DNA from: an uncultured Bacteriovoracaceae bacterium
GTDB lineage: Bacteria; Bdellovibrionota; Bacteriovoracia; Bacteriovoracales; Bacteriovoracaceae
DNA length: 64,000 nt
NCBI GenBank assembly: GCA_937923325.1
Contig: CAKZUQ010000013.1
Coordinates: 127,818-191,817 of the forward strand
Direction: 5' to 3'
In this document: piece by piece, positions 53,253-62,063 of the stretch
Numbering within the stretch: the stretch's first letter is position 1
How the letters are laid out: every line of letters starts with the position of its first letter
Made by a program: the position numbers and the translations under genes
Notes under the pieces: generated by a model
What the model saw: only the letters and a program-made list of their open reading frames with translations
The model's database searches: none
Told to the model about the DNA's origin: nothing

Positions 53253-53681
53253 ATGAAAACTCAAATTTTAAGCTTTAAAAGTAGAATAAAAACAGGCACT
53301 TACCTATTTATCAACAACACTACAGAGTTGAATACTATTAAGGATAAAATGAGCATCTCTGGTTCTAATATAAATAATAATCATTATGAAAATGTCATTT
53401 TTAGCGATTGCACATTCCAATCAAGTGACATTTGTAATTGCAAGTTCATCAATTGTTTATTTTTAAATTGCAAGTTCAACTTTTGTAAACTTGAAAATTG
53501 CAATTTTATTTCGTGCACGATAGAGGATACCCTATTTTACCTAACCAATTCCCTTAATTGCAATTTTCTATCGTGCACGTTTAATAACATAGAGAGCATC
53601 GAGTCATACAATAACAATGGATATATCCATAATTGCAAGGACTTAGACAACAAAAATTCAAATTTCGCTATTGCAGCTTAA
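53253..53681 (+). CDS. Small Cys-rich pentapeptide-repeat protein
   Basis: A 142-aa protein from ATG 53253, with AGAGGGATTACT upstream. An in-frame ATG at 53178 lies upstream of the predicted promoter -10 and is rejected. Residues 45-110 are pentapeptide-type repeats with phenylalanine in the central position and unusual Cys neighbours (FSDCTFQSSDICNCKFINCL, FLNCKFNFCKLENCNFISCT). Pentapeptide proteins form right-handed beta helices; some mimic DNA and protect gyrase, others are structural. The high Cys content is odd for that fold. Its own terminator is at 53780. Confidence 0.72.
   Translation: MKTQILSFKSRIKTGTYLFINNTTELNTIKDKMSISGSNINNNHYENVIFSDCTFQSSDICNCKFINCLFLNCKFNFCKLENCNFISCTIEDTLFYLTNSLNCNFLSCTFNNIESIESYNNNGYIHNCKDLDNKNSNFAIAA
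53496..53579 (+). repeat. 24-bp near-identical direct repeat inside the pentapeptide gene
   Basis: Two copies of a 24-nt block beginning AATTGCAATTTT and ending TCGTGCACG (53496-53519 and 53556-53579) encode NCNF[I/L]SCT. They differ at two or three bases. The same 13-nt core, GCAATTTTATTTC, also forms the right half of the upstream operator (53180-53192). Confidence 0.75.
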
Positions 53682-53779
53682 TATTTGAGATATTGCCAAT
53701 GAAGGCGCAATTCTTTCATGGATGACTACCTACCTTGAGCTACGCTCTTCCAGTATTTTAACTTATTCTAGTTTTCATA

Positions 53780-53811
53780 AGGCCTAACTTTAAGTTAGGC
53801 CTATCTTTTTT
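53780..53811 (+). terminator. Rho-independent terminator after the pentapeptide gene
   Basis: AGGCCTAACT (53780-53789) pairs perfectly with AGTTAGGCCT (53793-53802) around a 3-nt loop and is followed by ATCTTTTTT. The -35 box of the next gene overlaps the T-run. Confidence 0.88.
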
Positions 53812-53837
53812 ACAATGCACTGGATCAGATCTATAAA
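53809..53837 (+). promoter_or_regulatory. Promoter of the exported protein gene at 53884
   Basis: TTTACA (53809-53814) and TATAAA (53832-53837) with an ideal 17-bp spacer. The expected transcript start near 53844 lies downstream of an in-frame ATG at 53815, so that ATG cannot be the start. Confidence 0.6.
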
Positions 53838-53883
53838 ATGTAATACATTGCAACGAATTACAACCAAAAACAAAGAGGTATTT

Positions 53884-54807
53884 ATGAAATTCTTGCTAGT
53901 AGTATTCTGTATAAGTATTAGTGCAATTGCACAATCACTTACAGTTGGATTAAACCAGTCTTATTTAATAATGGACAATGGTAAAGCATTAACTGTTAGA
54001 TCATATGTTCCGGCTCCAAGCCAAAATTTAGTACCTCTATTTATGATTGAAGATCACTTCTTTGATACAACACAAATTGAAGTATTTAAAAGTAGTTATA
54101 TTATTGATAACGATGACAATATCTTTACTGTTACTGCAGATGGATTCATGTATAAACTTGAAAACTTTAAACTAGATTCAAAAATTAAATATTATGGTGA
54201 AACATTTTTTATTACGAAAAAAGGAAGCGTATATGTAATTGATAGCCAAGGTTATATCATAAAGACTTCATATAAAGACCTTAAAGAAAAAATTAAGCCA
54301 GAAGTTCTTGGTGCGAACTATATCATTACATCTAAGAATAAAGTTATAATGATTAACACAATGACAGCGAAGCTTCATTTTCTAAAAGATGAGATAGAAG
54401 TTGAAGATATTAAAAAGCACTCGAACAACTTTTTAACGACAAAGAAAGGTTATGTATATACTTTTGGGTTTATGCAAAATGCAGACTTCAGCTACAAGCC
54501 AATAGTATCAAAGCTTAAAGCTCCATATGTTAAAAGAAATATTATAATGGGTGGTAACTTCTTTTTTGACTACTTAAATAACCTACATACAGTTTCATTT
54601 AACGGATTATATGATGGTGGAATAGCCAATAGAAAACTAAAAGTAAATCTATCATTAGACAACACTGATAGATCTACAATGACTCCAGCGAAACTTGGTT
54701 CAAATTATTTCATCTATAGAGATGGATCAGTTTATCATGTTGACTCTTATGGATTATTTGGACAATTAACAACAATTGATTTTAGACTAGGTCAAACTAC
54801 TAAATAA
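53884..54807 (+). CDS. Exported repetitive beta-rich protein, unknown function
   Basis: A 307-aa protein from ATG 53884 (AAGAGGTATTT upstream) with signal peptide MKFLLVVFCISISAIAQ. The mature part is built of similar ~35-residue units around 'G.NYxI...G.VYxxDSxG': SYLIMDNGKALTV, SYIIDNDDNIFTVTADG, TFFITKKGSVYVIDSQGY, NYIITSKNKVIMI, NYFIYRDGSVYHVDSYG. This suggests a beta propeller. No family name could be given. It converges with lolA with a 4-nt gap. Confidence 0.68.
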   Translation: MKFLLVVFCISISAIAQSLTVGLNQSYLIMDNGKALTVRSYVPAPSQNLVPLFMIEDHFFDTTQIEVFKSSYIIDNDDNIFTVTADGFMYKLENFKLDSKIKYYGETFFITKKGSVYVIDSQGYIIKTSYKDLKEKIKPEVLGANYIITSKNKVIMINTMTAKLHFLKDEIEVEDIKKHSNNFLTTKKGYVYTFGFMQNADFSYKPIVSKLKAPYVKRNIIMGGNFFFDYLNNLHTVSFNGLYDGGIANRKLKVNLSLDNTDRSTMTPAKLGSNYFIYRDGSVYHVDSYGLFGQLTTIDFRLGQTTK

Positions 54808-54811
54808 TTAA

Positions 54812-55480
54812 TTACTTCAAATATGTTTTAGTTGTATTTTTAGGGATTGTGAAAACAAAATCGGAGCTTTTAAACTTTGTATCTGTTTTCACATTCTTTA
54901 TATTATAGACGATATCTTTTTTTACTTTTTTTCTTTTTACAGTTTTACTTAGTTTCGTTTTAGACTCTTTACTCACGATCTCTTTATGCTTAATCCTCAT
55001 TACAGTTACATCGGCTAAAGAAAGATCATCAGATATTTTTTTATCAAACTTAAATTCAATAGAGCTAATACCACCTAGCTCATCTTGAGCACCACTAGAA
55101 AAGTTAAAATGAACCATCGACTTTTTTTCATCTTTAACTACGGTATAAACTGAGTTTTTCTTAAAGCCATATTTCAGTGAATCAAAAATATGATAAAAAC
55201 AGTACTTACTTGAATTACCAATAAAAACATCACCTTTTTGTGTTTTTACGAAAGGTGGAACATATCTCCAAGTAGTTTCTGAATTACAAACATAAGTCAT
55301 TCCCTTAAGATCCATAACAATATTTTTAGGAAACTTATATTTTAAAGCTAAGGCTTTTTTGGATGTTTTACCAATTCTACTTTTAACAACTTGCTCTAAG
55401 TTTGCTTCAAACTCTTTAGGGATGAAGCTCGCTGCAAATGATAAACTTGAAAAAAGAACTAAAATAGTTTTAAACATCAT
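54812..55480 (-). CDS. lolA: LolA-like outer membrane lipoprotein carrier
   Basis: A 222-aa periplasmic protein with signal peptide (MMFKTILVLFSSLSFAASF). The pattern KFPKNIVMDLKGMTYVCNSE, then TTWRYVPPF and GDVFIGNSS, matches the front of the LolA fold ('F.G.fr...P.k...dg..lw.y.P...qv...'). The end FVFTIPKNT is the usual LolA finish. The middle and end contain a long Lys-rich insertion (SKTKLSKTVKRKKVKKD) not typical of the family. LolA carries lipoproteins from the inner to the outer membrane. It lies 15 nt downstream of smc and is probably co-transcribed. Confidence 0.7.
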   Translation of the reverse strand: MMFKTILVLFSSLSFAASFIPKEFEANLEQVVKSRIGKTSKKALALKYKFPKNIVMDLKGMTYVCNSETTWRYVPPFVKTQKGDVFIGNSSKYCFYHIFDSLKYGFKKNSVYTVVKDEKKSMVHFNFSSGAQDELGGISSIEFKFDKKISDDLSLADVTVMRIKHKEIVSKESKTKLSKTVKRKKVKKDIVYNIKNVKTDTKFKSSDFVFTIPKNTTKTYLK

Positions 55481-55495
55481 GCTTTCCTTTATATC

Positions 55496-58400
55496 TTAAT
55501 GAAGTTGAACTGATACAGCTTTAGAAACACCTGGTTCCTGCATTGTTACACCGTAAAGAGTATCATTTAATTCCATTGTCTTTTTATTGTGGGTAATCAG
55601 TATAAATTGAGATTCACTACTCATCTCTCTTAATAACTCATTAAATCTTCCAACGTTTGCATCATCTAAAGGAGCATCAACCTCATCTAAAAGACAAAAT
55701 GGCGAAGGTTTTACTAAAAAGATTGAGAAGATCAAAGATACAGCTGTCATGGCCTTCTCTCCACCACTCATTAGATTTATTGACTGCATTTTCTTACCAG
55801 GAGGTTTGGCAACAATATCAATACCACATTCAGTTGAGTTGATATCACCAACAATATCTAGCCTCGCTTCACCACCACCAAATATGATAGGGAAAACTTT
55901 TTCAAACCTAACATTTACTTCATCAAAAGCTTCTTTGAATCTTGTCTTTGATTTTTCATCGATATGGTTGATTGCAGTCTCAAGATCTTCAAGAGATTTT
56001 TTAAGTTCAATTTCTTGTGTCTTTAAAAAGTCGTATCTTAATTTTTGTCTATCGTAATCCTCAATAGCTTGCCAATTGATCTCACCTAATCTTGTTAAGT
56101 CAGACTTATATCTTTTAAACTTATCTTTTGATTCTCTTAGTGCTGCAGGGAAACGTTTTTCAAATGAATACTCTTCAAAATCAATCGTTCTAGTTCCTTC
56201 CTCGGTTTCACTAACATTCATTAAAGATAAGTCAGCTAAATCTTCTACCTTTTCAGAGTGGACTTCTAAAAAGTTTAATAAAGAAGATCTTAAATTAACT
56301 TTATGGTGATCAAATGCATTTCTAACCAAAATTTCTTCATCTATAATGATTTGTTCAGTTTTAAGGTTAAGCTCAACATTCATTTTTTCGATTTTATTAA
56401 TTTTTGCTGTAAGTTCTTTTACTTCACTTTCTCTTTCTTGCATTCCAGTTAGTAAAGAAGTTAAGTCATCTTTAATGATGTTTAAGAAACTTTCCTTCTC
56501 ACTTAAAGTATCTGCTTTTTGAGAGTTTTCATCTTCAAGTAATGAAACAGTCTCTTCTGCAGTTTTTAACTCTTCTTCAATTTCATCTAGGGCATTATTG
56601 TTATGCTCTAATTTCTCTTCATATCTTTGAACTTGTGATTTAACATCTTCAATTTGAGACTCTAGTCCAACTAATTGAGCTTCGAATGTTTTAGCATTTG
56701 CTTGAAGTTCTAAAAGCTCTCCTCTTTGAGTTTCATATTCAGATCTAAAGTTCTCTAAATCAATTTTAGAGTTCTCGATACTTTCACTTAATTCTGAAAC
56801 TTTTGATTCAATTACTTGCTTTTTATTCGTAGTACTTTCTTCTAGCTCTAGTAGGTCAAGTTTTGCTTTCGAAATTTCAATTTTTCTATTAGTTAAAATA
56901 TCTAATCTAGAAGAAACACCACCATGAGTCTTCTCTTTAGATTCTAAAGATGCTTTTAAAGCTGCAAACTTTGTAGTTGTCTCATTTAATGAACTTGTTA
57001 GCTCTTCAAATTCAACAGACATTAATGAAACTTCTTCCTCTAGAGTTTGAATCCCTACTTCCAGATTCTTAAGAGTTTCACTTTTCTCATCAAACTCAAC
57101 AGTCATTTCATTAATTAAATTGTTTCTTTGAACAACTCCCATTGACGTTGAATCAGGAGTTCTTGCTGATAACTTTAAAGCTCCATTATTTTTTACAAGA
57201 TAAACATGGCCATCTTTAGAAACAAGTCCTTTAAAGTTTAGATCGACAGTTAACTTAAGTGCCAATTCAGAAGTTAAGTTTTCAACAATAAAGTATCCAT
57301 TAAATAAGTTATTTAATGAGTCAGTATATTCTGAGTTATTAATGTTTAGAACGTCATTAATAGGTGTTATTCCCTCTAAACCTTTGATTCTTAATCTTTC
57401 CAGACTCTCTTCAGAAACTTTAGATTCTGAACTAGAAAGGTTTAAGAAATCAAAACTCATATCACTAGCATCTTTGGCCCAATCACTCAAAGAACTGAAA
57501 TCTTTATCTTTGCCAATTAAAGCATCAAAAGAACTTTCAAACATTACTTCTAAAGCTTTAGCATACTCTGGCTTACACTCAATTAAGTTTCCTAGGATTT
57601 CAAATGATGCGTTTGATTTTTCAATAAAATCTAATGCTCCCTTTTTTACCCCTTCACCAGTTTTATTAATTTCAATTAAAGACTGTCTTTTTGAATCTAA
57701 AGAAATAACTTCTTTAGATAAAGATCTATGCTCGGAGTCTTTAGACTTTAAGCTCTCTTTTTTATTCGTTAAAGAAACTTTAAGTTCCCTATGTTTATTT
57801 TCAATAAGATCAAGTTCATCTCTAGTTGTATTTGTCTCTTTTCTTAGCTCAATTAATTCATCTGAAAAATTAGCAGTATTTTTTTCTATTTCCTCAATCT
57901 CTGTTGAAATATCTTCTAGAGAAGTTGAATACTCCGTCAGCTTAGAGTTATTCTTAAAGACTGTTTGATCTAAATCACTCAGTTCGTTTTTATTTTCTTC
58001 AAATAATGAAGTTAACTCTTTAAAAGAGTCTTCTCTATCCGTTAACTCTTCTTTTAAATTATTTGCTTTGTCTTCAAGAGAAGCAAAGTCTAAGTCTTCA
58101 TAATTTGTAGATTTAATCTCTTCAAGCTTTTCGCTTAGCTCAAGAATCTTAGATTTTCTTTCCTCAATATCCTTTGTTAACTCTTCATTTTCATCTGTTT
58201 TAGAGTCAATTATTTTTTCTTTATCTGCCCTTGTGTTTCTAAGATACTTTAATCTTTCTTCACTTTTGGCCAACTCTTTTGCTAATTCATTAAAGTCAGC
58301 TTGCTCGCCATCAATTTTTTCAATAAGGTCAGTTTTCTTATTTCTTTCATCTTCCAAGGCCAATTCTAAGGCATCTTTTTTAAGATTAGATTCCTCAAAG

Positions 58401-59179
58401 ACCTCAGCATTATTTTGAAGAATTGTTTTAGAGTTAATAAACTCATTAATAAAGTCAAATTCTTTATGAGAGTCTACAATTAGGCCATGGTGCTTAATTC
58501 TATCTCTAAGCCTTTTGGCCTTTTCAGCTTTTTCAGCTTGTTTTTCAAGAGCTTTTAAATTTTTATAAATTTCACTTTGAAGATCACTTAGTCTGTTTAA
58601 GTTACTTTGAGTTTGATCAATTTTTTTAAGAGAGTCTTTTTTTCTAAGTTTAAACTTAGTAATTCCAGCAACTTCTTCGATCATTGTTCTGCGTTCTTCT
58701 GGCTTTGCTTGAACTAATCTATTGATTTCACCCTGAGCGATAATAGAGTAGGACTTGGCCCCAGCTCCAGTATCCATAAATACTTCATGAATATCTTTTA
58801 GTCTAGCAGGCTCAGAGTTAATTCTATATTCTGTCTCACCATTTCTATACAGCTTTCTTGTAAGTGCTATTTCAGCAGGTTTAGAAACCTGATTACCAAT
58901 ATGAATATGCTTACCTGTATCATTTTCCAGAACAAGAGTTACCTCTGCAAATGATCCGGGAGTGTATTTTGAAGAACCTGCAAAGATCAAATCCTTCATC
59001 TTAGTTCCCCTAAGATGTTTTGCAGACTGCTCACCCATTACCCAAAATAAAGCATCAACAATGTTAGATTTTCCACAACCGTTTGGACCAACAATTCCAG
59101 TGATTCCTTCATCAAATTGAATAGTGGTTCTATCTTTAAACGATTTAAATCCTTGCAAATGCAAACGAAGTAGCTTCAT
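55496..59179 (-). CDS. smc: Chromosome segregation protein SMC
   Basis: A 1227-aa SMC ATPase. The Walker A is in GIVGPNGCGKSNIVDALFWV at the N-terminus. Two long coiled coils (about 170-500 and 660-1000) flank the hinge (about 505-640). The ABC signature is LMSGGEKAMTAVSL and the Walker B is FCLLDEVDAPLDDANVG, followed by a D-loop and ITHNKKTMELND. SMC with ScpAB loads at origins and compacts chromosomes; scpAB are not in the window. ATG 59179 matches the family start MKLLRLHLQGFKSF; ATG 59197 is six codons upstream. Confidence 0.96.
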   Translation of the reverse strand: MKLLRLHLQGFKSFKDRTTIQFDEGITGIVGPNGCGKSNIVDALFWVMGEQSAKHLRGTKMKDLIFAGSSKYTPGSFAEVTLVLENDTGKHIHIGNQVSKPAEIALTRKLYRNGETEYRINSEPARLKDIHEVFMDTGAGAKSYSIIAQGEINRLVQAKPEERRTMIEEVAGITKFKLRKKDSLKKIDQTQSNLNRLSDLQSEIYKNLKALEKQAEKAEKAKRLRDRIKHHGLIVDSHKEFDFINEFINSKTILQNNAEVFEESNLKKDALELALEDERNKKTDLIEKIDGEQADFNELAKELAKSEERLKYLRNTRADKEKIIDSKTDENEELTKDIEERKSKILELSEKLEEIKSTNYEDLDFASLEDKANNLKEELTDREDSFKELTSLFEENKNELSDLDQTVFKNNSKLTEYSTSLEDISTEIEEIEKNTANFSDELIELRKETNTTRDELDLIENKHRELKVSLTNKKESLKSKDSEHRSLSKEVISLDSKRQSLIEINKTGEGVKKGALDFIEKSNASFEILGNLIECKPEYAKALEVMFESSFDALIGKDKDFSSLSDWAKDASDMSFDFLNLSSSESKVSEESLERLRIKGLEGITPINDVLNINNSEYTDSLNNLFNGYFIVENLTSELALKLTVDLNFKGLVSKDGHVYLVKNNGALKLSARTPDSTSMGVVQRNNLINEMTVEFDEKSETLKNLEVGIQTLEEEVSLMSVEFEELTSSLNETTTKFAALKASLESKEKTHGGVSSRLDILTNRKIEISKAKLDLLELEESTTNKKQVIESKVSELSESIENSKIDLENFRSEYETQRGELLELQANAKTFEAQLVGLESQIEDVKSQVQRYEEKLEHNNNALDEIEEELKTAEETVSLLEDENSQKADTLSEKESFLNIIKDDLTSLLTGMQERESEVKELTAKINKIEKMNVELNLKTEQIIIDEEILVRNAFDHHKVNLRSSLLNFLEVHSEKVEDLADLSLMNVSETEEGTRTIDFEEYSFEKRFPAALRESKDKFKRYKSDLTRLGEINWQAIEDYDRQKLRYDFLKTQEIELKKSLEDLETAINHIDEKSKTRFKEAFDEVNVRFEKVFPIIFGGGEARLDIVGDINSTECGIDIVAKPPGKKMQSINLMSGGEKAMTAVSLIFSIFLVKPSPFCLLDEVDAPLDDANVGRFNELLREMSSESQFILITHNKKTMELNDTLYGVTMQEPGVSKAVSVQLH

Positions 59180-59381
59180 AAATGTGTTCTCTCTCATTAA
59201 ATAGTGTGTGTACCCAGCATTTTCTCTATTCGAGTGTCGATTGTCTAGGTTTAATCACGTTTTCGACCAAAAACTGTATATCAAAAAGACTCAACAAGAC
59301 AAAGCGCATTATTTTGTTGTAAATATGTTCTTTAATTCGACTTATAAAAGATAACTTACTAAAATCATGTTAAGATGTGGC

Positions 59382-60728
59382 ATGAATTTAAGAAACACTA
59401 TCTCTTTTGGCTTCGAGCAAACCTTTACTATATCTAACTGGTGGGAGGATGAAGGTTTTTGTAATACTTCTGACACAAAGCTAAAGAGACAAAAAATGCT
59501 CGATTTAGCGACTACACTCTCAACAGAGCTTGATGCTAACCTTAAAGAGTCTAAAGATGTATGGGATAACCTTCAATACGATATATTAAAAAATGGTATT
59601 ACTGAATTTACTATAACAATGGATCCTGGTTGTATTGAAGTAAAAACAAGACCACAGCTTGTCGATGATCTAGAAAGCTATGCTTCGCCATTATTTATAG
59701 CTGCTCAAAAAGCTGAGCTTTATCCATATAGAGGTTGGTGGTATGGTGTAAATAAAGGAACTGAAGGTGGTTGCCACGTAAATATGGGCGGCCTAACTCA
59801 AGAACAAAACATTTTTTTAAAACAACCTGATCTATTAATCAAATATGCTGCATTTACTCATAATAGACCATTTTTGACATACGCATTCGCTGGTGTTGAT
59901 GTCGGAGCAGGTGGTAATTGCCAAAGGCTTGATGAAAAAAGTGATTTCAATAAATCTATACAACTTTTCAAAGAAGCTTCTTCTGTAGAGTTTAACTCAC
60001 TAGAAGATGTTTATAATTATTTTAAAAACAGTAGCATAGTTACAGACAGGTCTTCTCACCCTTCTTTTAGAAAGTTGGCGGCTCCATTTAACATGATTGA
60101 AGATAGAGCTAGTCAATCTGTTAGATCTGCACACGAATTCAAGCTTTTAGCCGAAATTAGAATTAAAATTTTAGAGTACATAAAAGATAAAGAGATTGAA
60201 GAACTCAATAGCTTTAAGGACTTACATGGATTTAAACTTTGTTCTTTTGACCTATGGCAAGAGTTTCAAAGTTTTTGTCTCGAACTAAACTTAAACCCTG
60301 TCGACTATCAAATATTTTTTGATAGAAGTTACCCAATTTTATTCAACGGAATAAACCAGCCTTCAAAATTTAAAGTTAAAGAGTCTAAAAGACCAAGAAC
60401 AATTTTAGAAGTTTACAAAAACTCTAAAGGTGAAGTTACTGGAAAAAAAGTTGATACAAACTACAAGAGGTTTGAAGTTTACTACAACACAGAAAGTGAA
60501 GATCAGTTTGAATTTATTTGTAATGATCCAGCGGTAGAGTATATTTCTCCTACAATTAGACATAATGCTTTTTTAAACTTTGGAGAGAAAGGTACAAGCT
60601 ACTATTGTTACATCGATGTAAAGATGTCTGAAGATGCATTCTTAATCAATATTGGTCTAAAAGATAAACTACTTGAAACAATTGTTGAGTCTTGTAATTT
60701 TGACTTAAAACAAATGTTTTTTGTCTAA
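59382..60728 (+). CDS. DUF2126-like (amidoligase / glutamine-synthetase-fold) protein
   Basis: A ~448-aa protein from ATG 59382 (ATG 59367 is five codons upstream). The segment GGCHVNMGGLTQEQN, a 'flkqPDLL.....f..nrPfLtYaFaG.dvG.ggn..R.DE' stretch, and SAHEFKLLAEIRIK resemble the DUF2126 domain that follows transglutaminase-like domains in other bacteria. The early MDPGCIEVKTRP fits a carboxylate-amine ligase active site (acidic metal ligand in 'E.kt'). It may form an amide or peptide bond. No transglutaminase partner is adjacent. The 170-bp gap upstream, shared with smc, has no clear promoter. Confidence 0.55.
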   Translation: MNLRNTISFGFEQTFTISNWWEDEGFCNTSDTKLKRQKMLDLATTLSTELDANLKESKDVWDNLQYDILKNGITEFTITMDPGCIEVKTRPQLVDDLESYASPLFIAAQKAELYPYRGWWYGVNKGTEGGCHVNMGGLTQEQNIFLKQPDLLIKYAAFTHNRPFLTYAFAGVDVGAGGNCQRLDEKSDFNKSIQLFKEASSVEFNSLEDVYNYFKNSSIVTDRSSHPSFRKLAAPFNMIEDRASQSVRSAHEFKLLAEIRIKILEYIKDKEIEELNSFKDLHGFKLCSFDLWQEFQSFCLELNLNPVDYQIFFDRSYPILFNGINQPSKFKVKESKRPRTILEVYKNSKGEVTGKKVDTNYKRFEVYYNTESEDQFEFICNDPAVEYISPTIRHNAFLNFGEKGTSYYCYIDVKMSEDAFLINIGLKDKLLETIVESCNFDLKQMFFV

Positions 60729-60729
60729 A

Positions 60730-61557
60730 CTACAATCGCTTTTTAATAAAGCAGAAAATACAAGATATCATAGTTATTAAACCAATAATTGTGACTGTAT
60801 TAGGAATTCGATCGTTATAGCTTAAAAGAAAAAATGAAATAGGCACACTAATCCAAGTAATGAAGTTTAAGTGCTGCATTTGCCTAACGTTAATTCCAAA
60901 AAAAGTACAAATAAAACTTGGAATAAGAATAGTTCCTATAGTAAATAAAGATCCAAATAAATGAATACTCGATAACATACTTATAACAAGTAAAACGCTA
61001 TAAATGTAATATGATTTTTTCTTTGAAGTTATCCTATTAAATAAAGCTATTTCGATACTATCTTTTAAAATTAACTTTCTATAAAATAGAAAAATAAATA
61101 AAGATATTAAAGCAACGATAGAAACGATAATACTCTCGGACTTGGAAACAGTTACAATATCCCCAATAAAGCTTTTAACCATATGAAATTCAATACTGGG
61201 TGAAAGAGAAACCACAAGTTGACCTATTCCCATCAATAGAACAATTCCCACAATAGATGCCTCAACTTTATATTGATTTTTATTTTTTAACATTTTTGAA
61301 AAAGCAATATGAAAAAGAACAACAAACCCCAGACTCATTAAGGTTTCAAAGTGAGCACCGTGATCATCATGTTCAAAAAAGCCAAGCCCATTTAATAATA
61401 GTGCACTTATAAGAATTGAAGTTTGAAACTCTTGACCTAATAACATTACATCTAATGATTTATTTCTAGCTATTGCATGAGTACCGATTAGTCCTAAAAG
61501 TATAACTAAAAGAGATCCTGCAATTATATTGACTCCATAAAAGTTTAAAATCTCCAT
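60730..61557 (-). CDS. znuB: Metal ABC transporter permease (ZnuB-type)
   Basis: A 275-aa inner-membrane protein of the ABC-3 family with eight or nine hydrophobic helices. Signature positions include GSLLVILLGLIGTHAIARNK at the start, VEASIVGIVLLMGIGQLVV, and HLFGSLFTIGTILIPSFICT near the end ('G.ll..al.liP'). Acidic/His clusters (FFEHDDHGAHFE) face outwards and could touch zinc. It is the last gene of the uptake operon and overlaps the ATPase gene by 13 nt. Zinc versus manganese cannot be settled, though the His-rich barrel favours zinc. Confidence 0.82.
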   Translation of the reverse strand: MEILNFYGVNIIAGSLLVILLGLIGTHAIARNKSLDVMLLGQEFQTSILISALLLNGLGFFEHDDHGAHFETLMSLGFVVLFHIAFSKMLKNKNQYKVEASIVGIVLLMGIGQLVVSLSPSIEFHMVKSFIGDIVTVSKSESIIVSIVALISLFIFLFYRKLILKDSIEIALFNRITSKKKSYYIYSVLLVISMLSSIHLFGSLFTIGTILIPSFICTFFGINVRQMQHLNFITWISVPISFFLLSYNDRIPNTVTIIGLITMISCIFCFIKKRL

Positions 61558-62063
61558 TTTGAAACCTTTATTTCTTTTGATTGATCAACTAGATTTTCAT
61601 GGGCCGTAAACACAACGGCCTTCCCAAGTTGAATTAACTCTTGAATACATTCTATTATTTGATCGCAGCTTTTTTTATCTAAGTGATTAAAAGGTTCATC
61701 TAAAATGATCAAGTCTTTGCCCTCAGATAGAGTTTTAGCAATGAGAGCTTTTTTTCTCTCTCCACCACTGGCCTTATGCCACTCTTTTTTAAACAGACTT
61801 TTTGGATAAAAGGGATATTCAACATTAGATATATCCTCCAATAAAAAATGTACTTTTGGATATTGATGTGCGACTTGAGGTAAGTATCCAAACTGTAAGT
61901 GCTTTGCCCCTTTTGCAATTTCGGCCAAAAGAGTTGATTTTCCAGAGCCATTTTCACCTACTAAATGATAGGCCATCGAAGAATGCAGCTCCAAACAAAC
62001 GTTTTGTAAGAAGTGTTTTTTTCCAAAGAATACATTTAGGTCTTTAAGTTCTAGAAGTTTCAT
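61545..62063 (-). CDS. znuC: Metal ABC transporter ATP-binding protein (ZnuC-type, compact)
   Basis: A 172-aa ABC ATPase. Walker A is VGENGSGKST, the Q-loop is in GYLPQVAHQ, the signature is KASGGERKKALIAKTL, Walker B is DLIILDEPFNHLD, and the H-switch is in AVVFTAHEN. All catalytic motifs are present in only 172 residues, versus ~230-250 for ZnuC. Most of the helical subdomain and the C-terminal end are trimmed. It overlaps the permease by 13 nt and the binding-protein gene by 4 nt (ATGA). Confidence 0.88.
   Translation of the reverse strand: MKLLELKDLNVFFGKKHFLQNVCLELHSSMAYHLVGENGSGKSTLLAEIAKGAKHLQFGYLPQVAHQYPKVHFLLEDISNVEYPFYPKSLFKKEWHKASGGERKKALIAKTLSEGKDLIILDEPFNHLDKKSCDQIIECIQELIQLGKAVVFTAHENLVDQSKEIKVSKWRF

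Noticed and set aside
53815..53883. N-terminal extension of the exported protein at 53884
   Set aside because: The ATG lies in the promoter spacer. The signal peptide begins exactly at 53884.
57342..57968. 208-codon open frame on the plus strand opposite smc
   Set aside because: It is the complement of the SMC coiled-coil and hinge region, Ser/Leu-rich with no ribosome site; a shadow of a certain gene.
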